DNA of 64,000 bases, from contig CM046853.1 in assembly GCA_025617745.1 (NCBI GenBank), positions 58,179,233-58,243,232 on the forward strand, read 5' to 3'. Source of the stretch: Heliocidaris erythrogramma. Lineage: Eukaryota > Echinodermata > Echinoidea > Camarodonta > Echinometridae. A program made the position numbers and the translations under genes. A model generated the notes under the pieces. That model did not search any database, was not told the origin of the DNA, and saw only the letters and a list, made by a program, of their open reading frames with translations. Below are positions 24,285 to 34,765 of the stretch, one piece after another. Each line of letters starts with the position of its first letter. The first letter of the stretch is position 1.

Positions 24285-24880
24285 ATTCCTGATATCAAGA
24301 AATGAATTCTTGATATCAAGAATTCGATTTCTTGATATCAACAATTCGATTTCTTGATATCAACAATTCAATTCTTGATATCAACAATTCAATTCTTGAT
24401 ATCAAGAATTCGATTTCTTGATATCAACAATTCAATTCTTGATATCAAGAATTTGAATTCTTGATATCAAGAAATGAATTCTTTGATATCAAGAATTCGA
24501 TTTCTTGATATCAAGAATTCATTTCTTGATATCAAGAATTCATTTCTTGATATCAAGAATTCGATTAATTGATATCAAGAAATGAATTCTTGATATGAAG
24601 AAATCATTTCTTGATATCAAGAAATGAATTCTTGACATGAATAAATGAATTCTTGATATCAAGAAATCGAATTCTTGATATCAAGAAATCATTTTGTGTT
24701 CTTAACCAATGGCAATTCTTGATATCAAGAATTCAAATTTTTGATATCAAGAATTGAATTGTTGATATTAAGAAATCGAATTGTTGATATCAAGAATTGA
24801 ATTGTTGATATCAAGAATTGAATTGTTGATATCAAGAAATCGAATTTTTGATATCAAGAATTGAATTGTTGATATCATGA
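24285..24880. repeat. Satellite of ~22-bp units, each a GATATC palindrome
   Basis: By hand count there are about 24 exact GATATC hexamers and about three one-base variants in 600 bp, one per ~22 bp. The core is TTCTTGATATCAAGAA, itself a 16-bp perfect palindrome. The linkers alternate between GAATTCGAT, GAAATGAAT and GAATTGAAT forms, so consecutive units are also partly mutually inverted. A short unrelated insert (TTTTGTGTTCTTAACCAATG) lies near 24691-24712. Units after the insert favour TTGTTGATATCAAGAATTGA, showing two sub-arrays. The array is strand-symmetric and non-coding. Confidence 0.9.
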
Positions 24881-24892
24881 AATAGGATTAAA

Positions 24893-25800
24893 TGTTAAAA
24901 GGGCTTGTCATACGTGCGTACAATGCGATATCCACGTAATGTGGAGTGCGATGCTCTTATCCATGGAGCGCGCGCCAATTTGGCTTTCGACGACCAAGCT
25001 AGTGAAGTCTACGAAACGATCTTCGTATCTAGTTGCTGACATCGTTTTCTTCGTTTTTCATAGAAATTGTCTGAAAATTATTTAAATCGTATTTTAAACA
25101 CATGTGCCGTTTATTCTGAGTTATATTGACTTTTCCTGAAATCTCAGACTCGGGTCCGACTCGGCTATTATAGCTACTCCAGTCCCATCTACTTCATTTT
25201 TTGTCAGTTTTTACCTTTGTAAGTAATCTTCGCTCGGCTTTTTTTTTTTTTTTTTGGTGACAATGGAAGCAATGCAGTTACGAGAGGTAAGGTCACATTT
25301 CTCGCGCGCTCACGTTAATGCAGGCGTCACACTGTCCCGAAGTTGAGACAAGATGGACACACGATAAAGGAAATGTTCAAATTCGGCTCTGATCGTGTAA
25401 ACATCGGGCCATTCGTGAGGGCATCTTAAGCCATCGTGTGTCCGCCGGTGAAGTTTCTCAGGCTCCGGCAGCAACTTCGTGAGCGGTGGCAAGATCTTTG
25501 GCATGCCAAAAAAATTGCCCGAAGACCTTGCGAACGTTCATTTTCGTGTTGAACTCGGGTGTTCATTTTGCCCTTCGGAAGGCCATCGTGAGGGCATCTT
25601 GTCAAATCGTGTCATCTTCTCTTTCCTTCGTGTGATCATCGGTGCCATCGGGCATTTTCACCTCTTCTTGTTTCCTTCATATTGTCTTTGTGAGGGGGGG
25701 GGGTTGCCTCTTCTCCGAATATCAACTTTTGTAGTTTCTTGAAATCTGGGAGACGATGGGTGGCAGTATATTTGTAATTTTAAAAGTCTTGGTGATGTTC
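24893..25800. repeat. GC-richer foldback-like repeat, ends unclear
   Basis: This stretch has many recurring words: CGTGAGGGCATCTT at about 25413 and 25585, and a self-complementary block GGCAAGATCTTTGGCATGCC near 25487-25506. It also contains CGAAG/CTTCG words on both strands. This resembles the style of the foldback element near 50 kb, but I could not define its termini. No gene recognised. A T-run lies at 25239-25255 and an A-run at 25818-25834. Confidence 0.35.
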
Positions 25801-25924
25801 TGCTTTCGTAACCCCAACAAAAAAAAAAAAAAAAACACACATGTTATCACATTGGTGATAAAATATTGAAATGAATTGAATCGAAAGTCTTAGGTGTACA
25901 GAAATGGAATTATAAAGAACTTTA

Positions 25925-26215
25925 CTCCCTATCAATGTCCATGATAGAAAGAAAACCTCTAGTTCCTCTGTGCTCTTTTATCAGATCAATAATGGCATTG
26001 ATTCGTTCTGTAAATATACGTTTCCATTCCATGAAGGTTGTTTTCTTTGTAACTACTCATAAACTGTAATGTTATCTATAATAACACCACTAGAGACTTT
26101 CTCACAGGAAAACAAAGTTTAACGTTACATCACAGTAATAACATCATCGAAGCCTGCCACAATAACTGTTTTCTTAATGCAAGGAATCACTCAAAGGAAT
26201 GAAAGTTTAAAAAAA
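25925..26215. repeat. Diverged repeat, second member
   Basis: Matches 21845-22155 in the same orientation, at perhaps 65-70% by eye. Anchors include CTGTGCTCTTTTA, AAATATACGTTTC, AGTTTAACGTTACATCA, GCCTGCCACAATAACTG and CAAAGGAATGAAAGTTTAA. Non-coding. Confidence 0.5.
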
Positions 26216-26249
26216 AGATAATAATATATGTCCAGCATTTGAGAAATTA

Positions 26250-29200
26250 AAAAAAACGTCCTTCTTTTTATCATCTCCAAAGAGAGCGCAACTTTTCTTT
26301 CTGTCAGTATCGACACAAAAATATTTTTAAAACAGTCCAACAAAATAAAGTTTTAATGTGCACAATAAAAAGTACAATCGCAGTACCTCTAGAAAGAAAA
26401 AAAATCCGCCTGGATAAGAACATAGGACAAGGGGCAACATCCCCCCCCCCCCCCCGTCCATCCGCTAAAAGAAGAAGAAAAAAAAGATTATCCACGTAGT
26501 GTGACTCTGTAATTTTGTGTGTCACCCTTTCCCCGGATTGTGCCCCCATCCCCTTTTCAACACGTCTAGCTAGGCCGGTGGATGGGAAGAGTGTAACATG
26601 AATATCAAGACGAGCAAAAATTAATATCCACCAATAATTAAGGGTGCAAGAAGAGGAGTGCTATTGTGCAAATAATTTGTTATGATAAATCACGTGAAAT
26701 ATCTATGGGTATTCATAAAGATGTTTACAAAGTTCTGAAACGGAGATAACAAAAAGAATAAAGCACTCCTGGCAATAATCGGATTTATTCAGACTAAAGA
26801 AGTCAACATGAGCGAGACTGATATCAAGCTCACATTTCTAATCTTCCTTAGTTTATTCTTAAAATATGTGTCATAAATACTATGGTACATTTTCTATTCC
26901 CACAAGAAAAGGAAATGCACTGCTTAATTCATTGATGTGTCTGTATGGTTATTCCTCACAAATATTAATCACATTTGTGAGATTGAATTTGGCGATCTGG
27001 GGCTTGGAAAGATGCTTTGGAAGTTGCCGATTCATTTCTAAATTGGGCGCAAATTCTGAAGGGACGTCGTGTACTCGCGCCAAGACGAATTTGAAAAGCA
27101 AAGGGACGCGACAAATGCGCTTGTTCGAGGTCACAAATGATAAGTCGGTGAAGGTTTATAGAATCGTTGCTGTTAAAGGACATGCCCTTCTTGGTGTAGC
27201 TATATGGGGTAAGGGGAAACGTGCCCCCAGATCGAGTGACCAAAAAATAATTTAAAAACTAATGGCAAATTTGAGAAAGAAAAAGAAAGGGAGAGGAAAA
27301 ATCAACGGTGAAATCAGTCGGTTGCACCCCATCTACACCGTACCCCACTCATTCAACAGCCCTGCACTTCTGCATTTTATTTACATAGTAAAACCGGTGC
27401 CCCCTCATTTTGGAAAATTTGTTCTAAATCAAAATTTTGTTTACCCTTTCCCCCATTTTTGATACTTGAGACTCTATTTTTTGTAATTTTATCTGCAGCA
27501 TCCCCCTTACAGTGTTCTAGCGACGATTTTAATTACATGAAAATATACAAAGAAAATCAAACTTGCCCGCTTTCATGCTCTCTTTACTTCCCGCAATCAG
27601 AAATCGTCTGATCGTAAATACTTTGTTTATCTCTAGACCGGGGGAATAAACTTGTAAATCGGGCAAATATACACAACCCTCTTCCCTAAATAATGCGAAT
27701 TTTCTCATGTATGTCACGTTTGGTCTTATCAATTGTTTCTACCACATAAATTCCTCGTCTCTGTTTCGGCGGCTCCTTCCCCGTACTGTCACGCCGACAC
27801 GCTCCCAGTAAGCTCCGCTCATTCGGAGACCCTTTTCGAAAATCGTCAGGAAGCATTGTAAAGTACTTTTCTGTTTTTTCTTAAGGCAGATAAGTATTTT
27901 AGGCGCCATGTTGTCCGTAATATACCTCTTGTATAAGCTCATGTTTCTGGGAAGCAACGCAAGAGAATGAAAAGGGTTACGGCAAGCAAGAAAATTGAAG
28001 ACTTAATTTGTTAAATGCGTTAAACGAGCATAATTTCCTTTAATAATTGCACCGTCGATAGTCTACTCATAATATAATATCATTAGGACATTAATTGCCT
28101 AGGCAACTCTAGGGTATACATTTTTTATTGAATTGTATGAGGAAAATTGGGGAACTAAGCGAGTTGACCAAACCTTTGATGTTTAATCAATTCCTCACTT
28201 TAGAAGTGGAGTCAAACACGCAAGTGCAGGTCTGGGATAAGAAACCGTGAAGTGAATGAAGCATTGAGTAGGACGCTGATCGCCTGCTTTTCACTTGAAA
28301 CAGATATCAAATAGGTGCTCCTTCACCCAGGCTTGACAAAGCAGAATAAATTGGATCAAAGGGTGAGCGTGGATTCGCATTTTCGATGGTATAGGAATGG
28401 CGAAGAGAGAGAGAGAGATAAAAAGAGAAAAAGAAGAGGGGGAATAGTTGCTAACGAGAAAGAGGGGAGAAAGAGAGGGACGAGACGAGAAGAAAGAGGT
28501 GGCAGTAGAAAGCTAAAAGAAAGAACGGAGATTGGCGAGGGGTATAGGTGAGAGAGGGAGAAATGCAGACAGATACATAAGGCACATAGGAACGAAGACA
28601 CACAAAGAGTGGTATAGAGTGTAGGGTAAAAGGAGGTGGGGGAGATGTGGGTGATGTAAAGGAAAGCAAGGAGAAAGGAAAAAAGGACAACAATACTGTG
28701 ATAAAAGTTATTAAAACAGGACATGTGGGTGATATGCGTGGTATAGTTTTACTTCAATGATGAAAATCCTTTAAAAAAAATAATAATCCAATAATCCAAT
28801 GATTATTTCTTTCGGAAGACGCACCCACATAACTCAGTTGAAATGATATAAATTGATACTAATGTCCGGATATATCTATAGACAGGTCCCTTGTGTTATG
28901 TTAAAAATTAGGGCAATCCATTTATGCTTGCATGTTGTTGATATCTTTGCAGTTTACCGTGAAAGAATATTCCAATAAAAATTTGAATTAAAATTCACTT
29001 TAGATTTGAATCATCTAATTGTGGGCGAGGGCAGCCTCATCGCCAAATAGGCACTTCCCAAATTTGGGTGGAAAAATAATCTTTGCTTCGAGAAACTTGA
29101 ATACCTCTCACTACCGATTAATGCATTTGTCATAAACTTATTCACTTTAGCCTAGTCATAAAGAGAGGCGTATGATAAATTGACGGTCTATTAGTGAGTT

Positions 29201-30668
29201 AGTCTGTTAGTGAGCTATGATTTAAGAAAATATCAAGTGACTGGTTATCTATTCTAAACTGATAGCAATGTATTTAATTTGATATGAAGAATTCGATGGG
29301 GCTTGATCATTTCTTCAAAATTAATTTGTAACTACTGTTATTGTCACAGACGGGAGAAACATCGTACGGAGGAGAATATTTTGAGGAAAATTTAGCGGAA
29401 AACAATCACTTCTTGCTTCACAAGATGAGCAATGGAATTTTATTCAGATTCAGATTCAATTCAGGTAATAGGTTATTAATCCGGATTTTACAAATTATAG
29501 AAAATAAAGCTTCCACTACAGTAAGTCAAAATGAAGATCATAATGCATAGTACCATAGGAACTACAATATAGATAGGAAGCGAGACATAGAAAGAGGAAA
29601 GGGGAGGAGAAAGAGGAAGAGGAGAGAGAGAAGGGGGGTTTGATGTTGGCAAGCTGGTAAAAGCAAAACAAATATGGGATTAGTCAGGCTACCGATTCAC
29701 GTACGCTGGAAAGTGAGGTTTAAAAAAAGAAGAATCAGCGTAAAATGAGAGAAGACAAGAAAGAGAGTGTGCGTGTGTGTATATAAAAAACAAAAGACAG
29801 TAGGGGAAGGAAAGAGAAAATAACAATTTGACAAAAGTGGAGAACCTGAGAGAGAAGGAAAGAGAGAGAGAGAGAGAGAGAAAATCAGAAAGAGAGAGAG
29901 AGAGATGAGAGATTGGAAGAGGATATGGGGAGAGAGCACTGGAGGAGAGGCACCAAAATGCATTCTATACTGTTTTCAACGTAAAAAAGAATGTAATGTA
30001 CTACACGAGCTTAGACAAATTTGACAGGGAGCAAAATCCCCCCACCCCCGAAATCCCACTCAACTATAAAAAGTGTTGTTACATTCACGTTAAACGTTTG
30101 GTACAGACAATTACTGATTCGTTCATAGCCCTATCCTACTGTCCAACTGTTCATGTGTAACTAGAGAATAAAATCAAAGACAGTAGAAAGAATAGATCGA
30201 ATTAGCATCGATTTGGTACTTCGAGGAAACTTAGTGGAGTATGTTGAGATCTAGTTATTGAACGATTGGTTTGAGAAACTGTGTCATGTGGAAAAACCAG
30301 AAGGGGCGTGTACTAAAAAACAAGTAGAGGGATTTTTAGGTGACCAAAGAAATGACAATTTCATTACCATTTCCCCGATGCTTCCGAGTCTCGTCGTGGA
30401 AAAAACCGGTAACCTCGGATGCATGCATGTATATAGTGTCTGCGTATAAGCTACTACAGCATTCTTGAATGTAGGAATGTAGTTTTTTCTGAAATACTAT
30501 GTATGGCGTAAAGATCGATAAAATTTTGATAAAATTTTGAAAAGATATTAATAGGCCTACGCTTTTATAATAACTTAGCCATGACATGATACTCTTAAAA
30601 ATAAACATTAAAAGGGTCAGTATCTATGTATGGAATTTGCTGTACGACCTTAAGATTCTAACATATTC
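26250..30668. other. Intron sequence, no exon recognised; purine-rich tracts
   Basis: No supported exon or transposon. Simple sequence: a C-run at 26442-26456, a purine-rich strand tract at about 28390-28690 and another at about 29575-29945 with embedded (GA)n. The open frames in these tracts are compositional artefacts. A 129-codon frame at 26866-27255 has no recognised domain. Confidence 0.4.
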
Positions 30669-30672
30669 TTAA

Positions 30673-31893
30673 AAGAAGACACCACTGGCAAATTTTGAAA
30701 AAATATGTTGTTCTGCATGTCCCTAGGAACTAATCAGTATCGAAATTGTAATTTTTGAACAGCCTACAAGTGCGTATATTTTGATATAAAAAGTATGATT
30801 TTGCCACTGTCGATACGCAAATTGGCTCGTGTCGGCCAAAGCTGTCACGTCATTGCAGCACTTTGAGTTTCCACCACAATGCGTGTGCGTTACGCGTCCG
30901 TAAAAGCAGACGATAGCGCATATAGCATGCATACATATTCGTGGAGTTGCAAAAATGCCGTTGTGCCAAGCAATTTACTGTTCGAATCGTCGTGAAATTG
31001 TCCCGTAAAATCTTTTTTTGCCATCCCTGATCCGAAGAAGGATAGAGAAAGGTGTGCTGTATGGATAAGGAACATTGGAACAACATTTATACATTTATTC
31101 CCGTTTTCGAGTGGTCTGTGAAGACCATTTTGACGTTTTGGCGTTCGAGACCAACCTACAAGCCGTGTGCCTGGGATACAAACCCAGGAAGCTGCTAAAG
31201 CCAGACGCTGTACCAACCATATTCTCCCACAAAATCTTTACAAGCAAGCAATCTTTCTTCGCCCAGAAAATCCCTCATTCATCTCCTTAGCTTAGATTAC
31301 AAGCTTATTGAAGAATGTGATCAGATTTTACTTGCAGATTAACCAGGAATTTATGTTAATGTCGTACTTGCTATCTATATCGCGAACGTAAGAACGTAAA
31401 CAATGCAGCTTGCTGCATTAGCTTTCCGCGCGTGCCTTAAAGTACACGCGTTAATGAGAAGCACGTACGAATGATCACAAACAGTAGTGCCAATTTTAAT
31501 TTTATTAATTCGATAAATTGTGAAAAAAATTTGCTAAAGCACTTTATTTTTTCAGCAGATAATATTCAAAAATACCAAAAACTGAAAAATGAATAACATT
31601 TTCTTTTTGTCATACATAATTGTCTCACAAATAGCATTTTTATAGGCGCTGTGAAAGCGATCTGTGTATTGCTGCAAATCGGCATTACCGTGATTTGCCA
31701 TGGTAAAACCAGTAGTGCTGCAGTGACGTAACGGATTTTTGCGGCTCGTACTAGTAGATATTGTAATATTTATTTTTTAAAAATCGAGATCTATGATTTT
31801 ATCGACCTGAGCGATGAGTTTTTTGGTCAATCTGACTAGTTTTATAACATTAAAAATTGTAAAAGTGCTAAAATTTGTCAGTGGTGTCTTCTT
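30673..31893 (+). mobile_element. Kolobok-like DNA transposon, deleted copy (TTAA, THAP)
   Basis: Terminal inverted repeats of 24 bp begin AAGAAGACACCACTGGCAAA (30673-30696) and match the inverted end at 31870-31893 with one mismatch. Both ends are flanked by TTAA (30669-30672 and 31894-31897), the target duplication of Kolobok and piggyBac. A subterminal inverted pair, ACGTCATTGCAGCACT at 30847-30862 and its near-complement at 31714-31729, lies about 165-175 bp from each end. The element encodes a decayed THAP domain, which Kolobok transposases carry and piggyBac transposases do not. At 1.22 kb it lacks a catalytic domain and is non-autonomous. Confidence 0.75.
30955..31249 (+). pseudogene. 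Decayed THAP DNA-binding domain of the Kolobok-like element
   Basis: The start MPLCQAIYCSNRR matches the THAP N-terminus (C-x4-C spacing), and a later block reads VCEDHF, the C-x2-H part of the C2CH zinc site. The domain's characteristic end is also present (KLLKPDAVPTIFSH, cf. AVPTIF). Between them are AIPDPKKDRERCAVWIRNIG and related residues holding the conserved Trp. The domain is spread over three frames, with a TAA at 31006-31008, so it is not translatable as one protein. No DDE catalytic region follows before the right end. Confidence 0.75.
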
Positions 31894-31897
31894 TTAA

Positions 31898-32345
31898 AGA
31901 GAAAGGCTCAAACGTAACTGCAAATGATGCAATAAAGGACATTGTTTGCGTCGCAGGTGTGATTGGGTGGGCGGTATGGTACGATGGGGAAATCTTAACA
32001 ACCGGGTCAGTTACCAAATGTCGGCAGACCTGACATCGAGGTTTGCCACACAACTTATTGCCTTTAGGGGTGAGGGTTTAGGTAGTTCACTGCTCACTAG
32101 GAGTCTCTTTAAGTTGGGTGGCTGGCGCTGCGAATGTAGACCCATAGTCATAGAAAGTGTGTTGTCGAGATTCATATTGGCTGACCACTCCTTCTTAATG
32201 GTGCTAACAAACTTCTTAGGGTGGTAGGTAGTAACAAGGGGAATCCGTTCATTATCCCTTTGTTTGGATGCTGTCGATAAAAGATCATCTCTAGGTTTGT
32301 TTCTGACCAGTTTGAGGGCATTGTGAACTAGCCGAGTGGGGTAGT
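31898..32345 (-). mobile_element. Penelope-like element fragment (post-RT linker), broken
   Basis: On the minus strand this stretch encodes residues typical of the region between the reverse transcriptase and the GIY-YIG nuclease of Penelope-like elements: a RIPLVTTYHPKK block, an RQPPNLKRLLVSSELP block and a Cys-rich CGKPRCQVCRH block. The fragment is broken, with about one visible break, and neither the reverse transcriptase core nor the nuclease is present. Its left end abuts the TTAA of the Kolobok-like element. On the other side it runs into a Penelope-like terminal segment in the opposite orientation. Confidence 0.7.
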
Positions 32346-32635
32346 TCAGCGTGACTTTATTATGACGTCAATAATATTGCGTCATAATGCTCGTTTATGC
32401 GCTTAACCAATGAACGCTGTTATCAAACTTTACGCCAAAATGGTTAATATCACCTGCGCACCGTAATGGTTGTCATGACCATGCTGAGATTGCGTTGGCT
32501 TATAATAAACAACATCTTTGTTATTATTTGTATAATCTTGCATTGTTAGTTTATATCCCTGAAGAAGGGGGAGGCCCCCGAAAATTCGGATTTAATAAAT
32601 TTCAGTTGGCAATCAATGCATTTCTACTGTGTTCT
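32346..32635 (+). mobile_element. Penelope-like terminal segment
   Basis: Related to the arms of the 34762-35536 element: GCGTCATAATGC, an AT-rich middle, then CCCTGAAGAAGGGGGAGG with its CCCCC complement, CGAAAATTCGGA, AATAAA and TTGGCAATCAATGCATTTC. Its orientation is opposite to the coding fragment 31898-32345. An inverted terminal segment joined to a 5'-truncated body is a known Penelope-like arrangement. Diverged, hence older than the 34.8-kb copy. Confidence 0.65.
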
Positions 32636-32699
32636 ACTTGTTTAATAATTTTTTTTGTATTTTTGTTTTTATTGAAAACAAAACAAACTTAACTACATA

Positions 32700-34733
32700 A
32701 TATATTTACAATACATGTTATATCAAAAGGTATGCGTGAATACAGAAAAATACAAAACAACACAGCACAGCACAACACTACACATCACAACATAATGCCA
32801 ATGCCCCAACTCTTTAAAATAGTGAAGCCTCGTCTTAATGAACATCAAGGATATAGAGAGACAACTATAAGGAATATTTAACTGAAGCTTATGTCATCAA
32901 AGTGAGGCTCCACTAATTACTAAACAGGGAAGAAAACCGTAATTACCAGATAAGATGTTTACATGTTCTTGACAGGGGGGAGGGGATAAATTTCTACAAA
33001 AATGAAAGAGACCATTTCTTAAAATGGGAGTTCAATTTACCTTTCTTTTCTGCTATTCGGTATTCAATTTTTTGTTTTAATTTTACAAAAGAAAGGAAAC
33101 TATGAAAATCCAATTCTACCTCCTGATATTTACAGCGAATAATATAAAACTTGAGGCACAGGAATAAGAAACTAATACATAAATCATGTTTTCCTCCAAT
33201 ATCGATACCAAATATATAAGCAAAGTCAGTGTACAGTGTTGTCTCCTTTGTCATTCGATCAATATATTCAGAAAGTTTTTTCCACATTGGAGCAACTACT
33301 GTGCAATTACAAAAGATATGGATCAAAGTTTCAGGAAGCTCCTGACAAAAATAGCACAATGGACTGTCTCTTCTTCCAATTTTATACAAAAATGAGTTCA
33401 AGGCTATGGCATTATGAAAAACTTTAAAATAAAAGGACCTTAACTGAGTTTCTATAGTACACTTAAAATTATTTTTATGTATAGAAGACCATTCAATTTC
33501 ATTTCTGTCCAACCCAAGCCAATCTTCCCACTTATTACCAACTTTGACATGTGTGGAATGATCTTTGTTGCGGAATACAGAATAAGCATACTTGGGTACT
33601 TTCACTTTCCCAAGCAACTCTGAAACAATCCTATCAAAAATATTTTCGTCAACATCTTGGTGATCAATAAACCAATCTAAATATATAGCATTCATCAGGG
33701 AATCATACTTGCGACGGTCAGTTATAGGAATATCAAATTCTATTACCAGGTCTTCAAAGGTTTTCACCATATTACAACCTCCATACAAATGAGAGACATA
33801 TACAATCCCTCTTTCATACCAAGCATGATAATAAAAATAAGGTCTATGCCTTAAACTCACATTCTTGTTATACCAAATATAGTCCTGATTGTGGTAACTA
33901 TGTAAATTCAATTCTTTCATAACTAAAGATCTATATTCGTACCAGACTTTCAAAGTTTCAATCAATTGACAATTTTTCAATTTCTTCAGTACACTCAGAG
34001 GAGCTTCTGCTTTCCAAAGTAAATCTGGGTCATTATTAAACAATCTACACATTTCTATTTCTATACATTTCCAAGTACTCACATAGTTATCATTCAAAAT
34101 ATTTTTTACCCAAACCATTTTCTGTGATTTTGCAAAAGTGCTTGGATCAATCATTTTAAGGCCACCTTCTTCATACAAATTACAGAGTAAAACTCTTTTC
34201 ACCCTATCATTACCATTATTCCAGATAAATTTATAAAGCAACCTGTTCAGCTTTTTGAAAAAGGATTTAGGGACATCTATACATAAGACTGAGAACAAAT
34301 ACAATAGCTGGGGCAATAAAAGAGATTTAACAACTGCTATCTTTCCAATTAAAGATAAACTCATCTGTCTCCAGCAATTCATAACTTGTTCTATCTTTTT
34401 CAATTTCATGGGATAATTAAGTTCATACAAACACTTGGTCTGCAAAGAAAACGTAACTCCCAGTGCTTTAAAGGTATTACTTCTCCAATTAAGTCCTTTG
34501 TCTTCAAAAGGTTTTTCTTCACTATTCTTTAAACTTCCAATATATATGGCCTCAGATTTTGACATATTTACTCGACATCCTGAAAAGCTTTCAAAATATT
34601 TTAACAATTCAAATAAATTAACAAAAGAGTCCATTTCACCATCCAAAAAGCAAATAGTATCATCAGCAAATAGACAAACCTCTTTTTCTATTTTACACTT
34701 GTTTAATAATTTTGCCAATACGTGGACTGTAAT

Positions 34734-34740
<7 letters not shown>
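32700..34740 (-). mobile_element. Tx1/L1-type LINE, 5'-truncated
   Basis: A non-LTR retrotransposon on the minus strand. The 5' boundary is near 34740, where the sequence becomes a (TA)n run and then the Penelope-like element. The 3' untranslated region runs from 32993 down to about 32770, ending in TGTTG/GCTGTG-type simple repeats. The endonuclease and the first half of the reverse transcriptase are missing. A 328-bp identical copy of its 3' part lies at 35621-35948. Confidence 0.85.
32994..34739 (-). CDS. LINE reverse transcriptase C-terminal half, open frame
   Basis: About 580 codons without a stop. The frame starts just upstream of the polymerase active-site box FADD (34659-34670) in the context EVCLFADDTICFLDGEMDSF. 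It continues through the palm and thumb (SGCRVNMSKSEAIYIGS, LSLIGKIAVVKSLLLPQLLY, LYEEGGLKMIDPSTFAKS), which match the Tx1/L1 group. Near the C-terminus a Cys/His cluster, CYFCQELPETLIHIFCNC, resembles the zf-RVT domain. The domains before FADD are absent. The open frame extends upstream through the (TA)n run into the Penelope arm, giving about 28 chimeric codons, but that extension has no ATG and is not expected to be real. The lack of stops implies a young copy. Confidence 0.85.

Positions 34741-34765
<25 letters not shown>
34739..34765. repeat. (TA)n microsatellite at a transposon junction
   Basis: About 13 TA units between the truncated LINE and the left arm of the Penelope-like element. 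A similar (TA)n run at 35575-35597 lies beyond the right arm. The target may have been TA-rich, or slippage may have occurred at the junction. Confidence 0.8.

Noticed and set aside
28356-28724. 122-codon Ser/Leu/Phe-rich minus-strand membrane protein
   Set aside because: It is the translation of a purine/pyrimidine-skewed tract, which avoids stops and mimics hydrophobic sequence.
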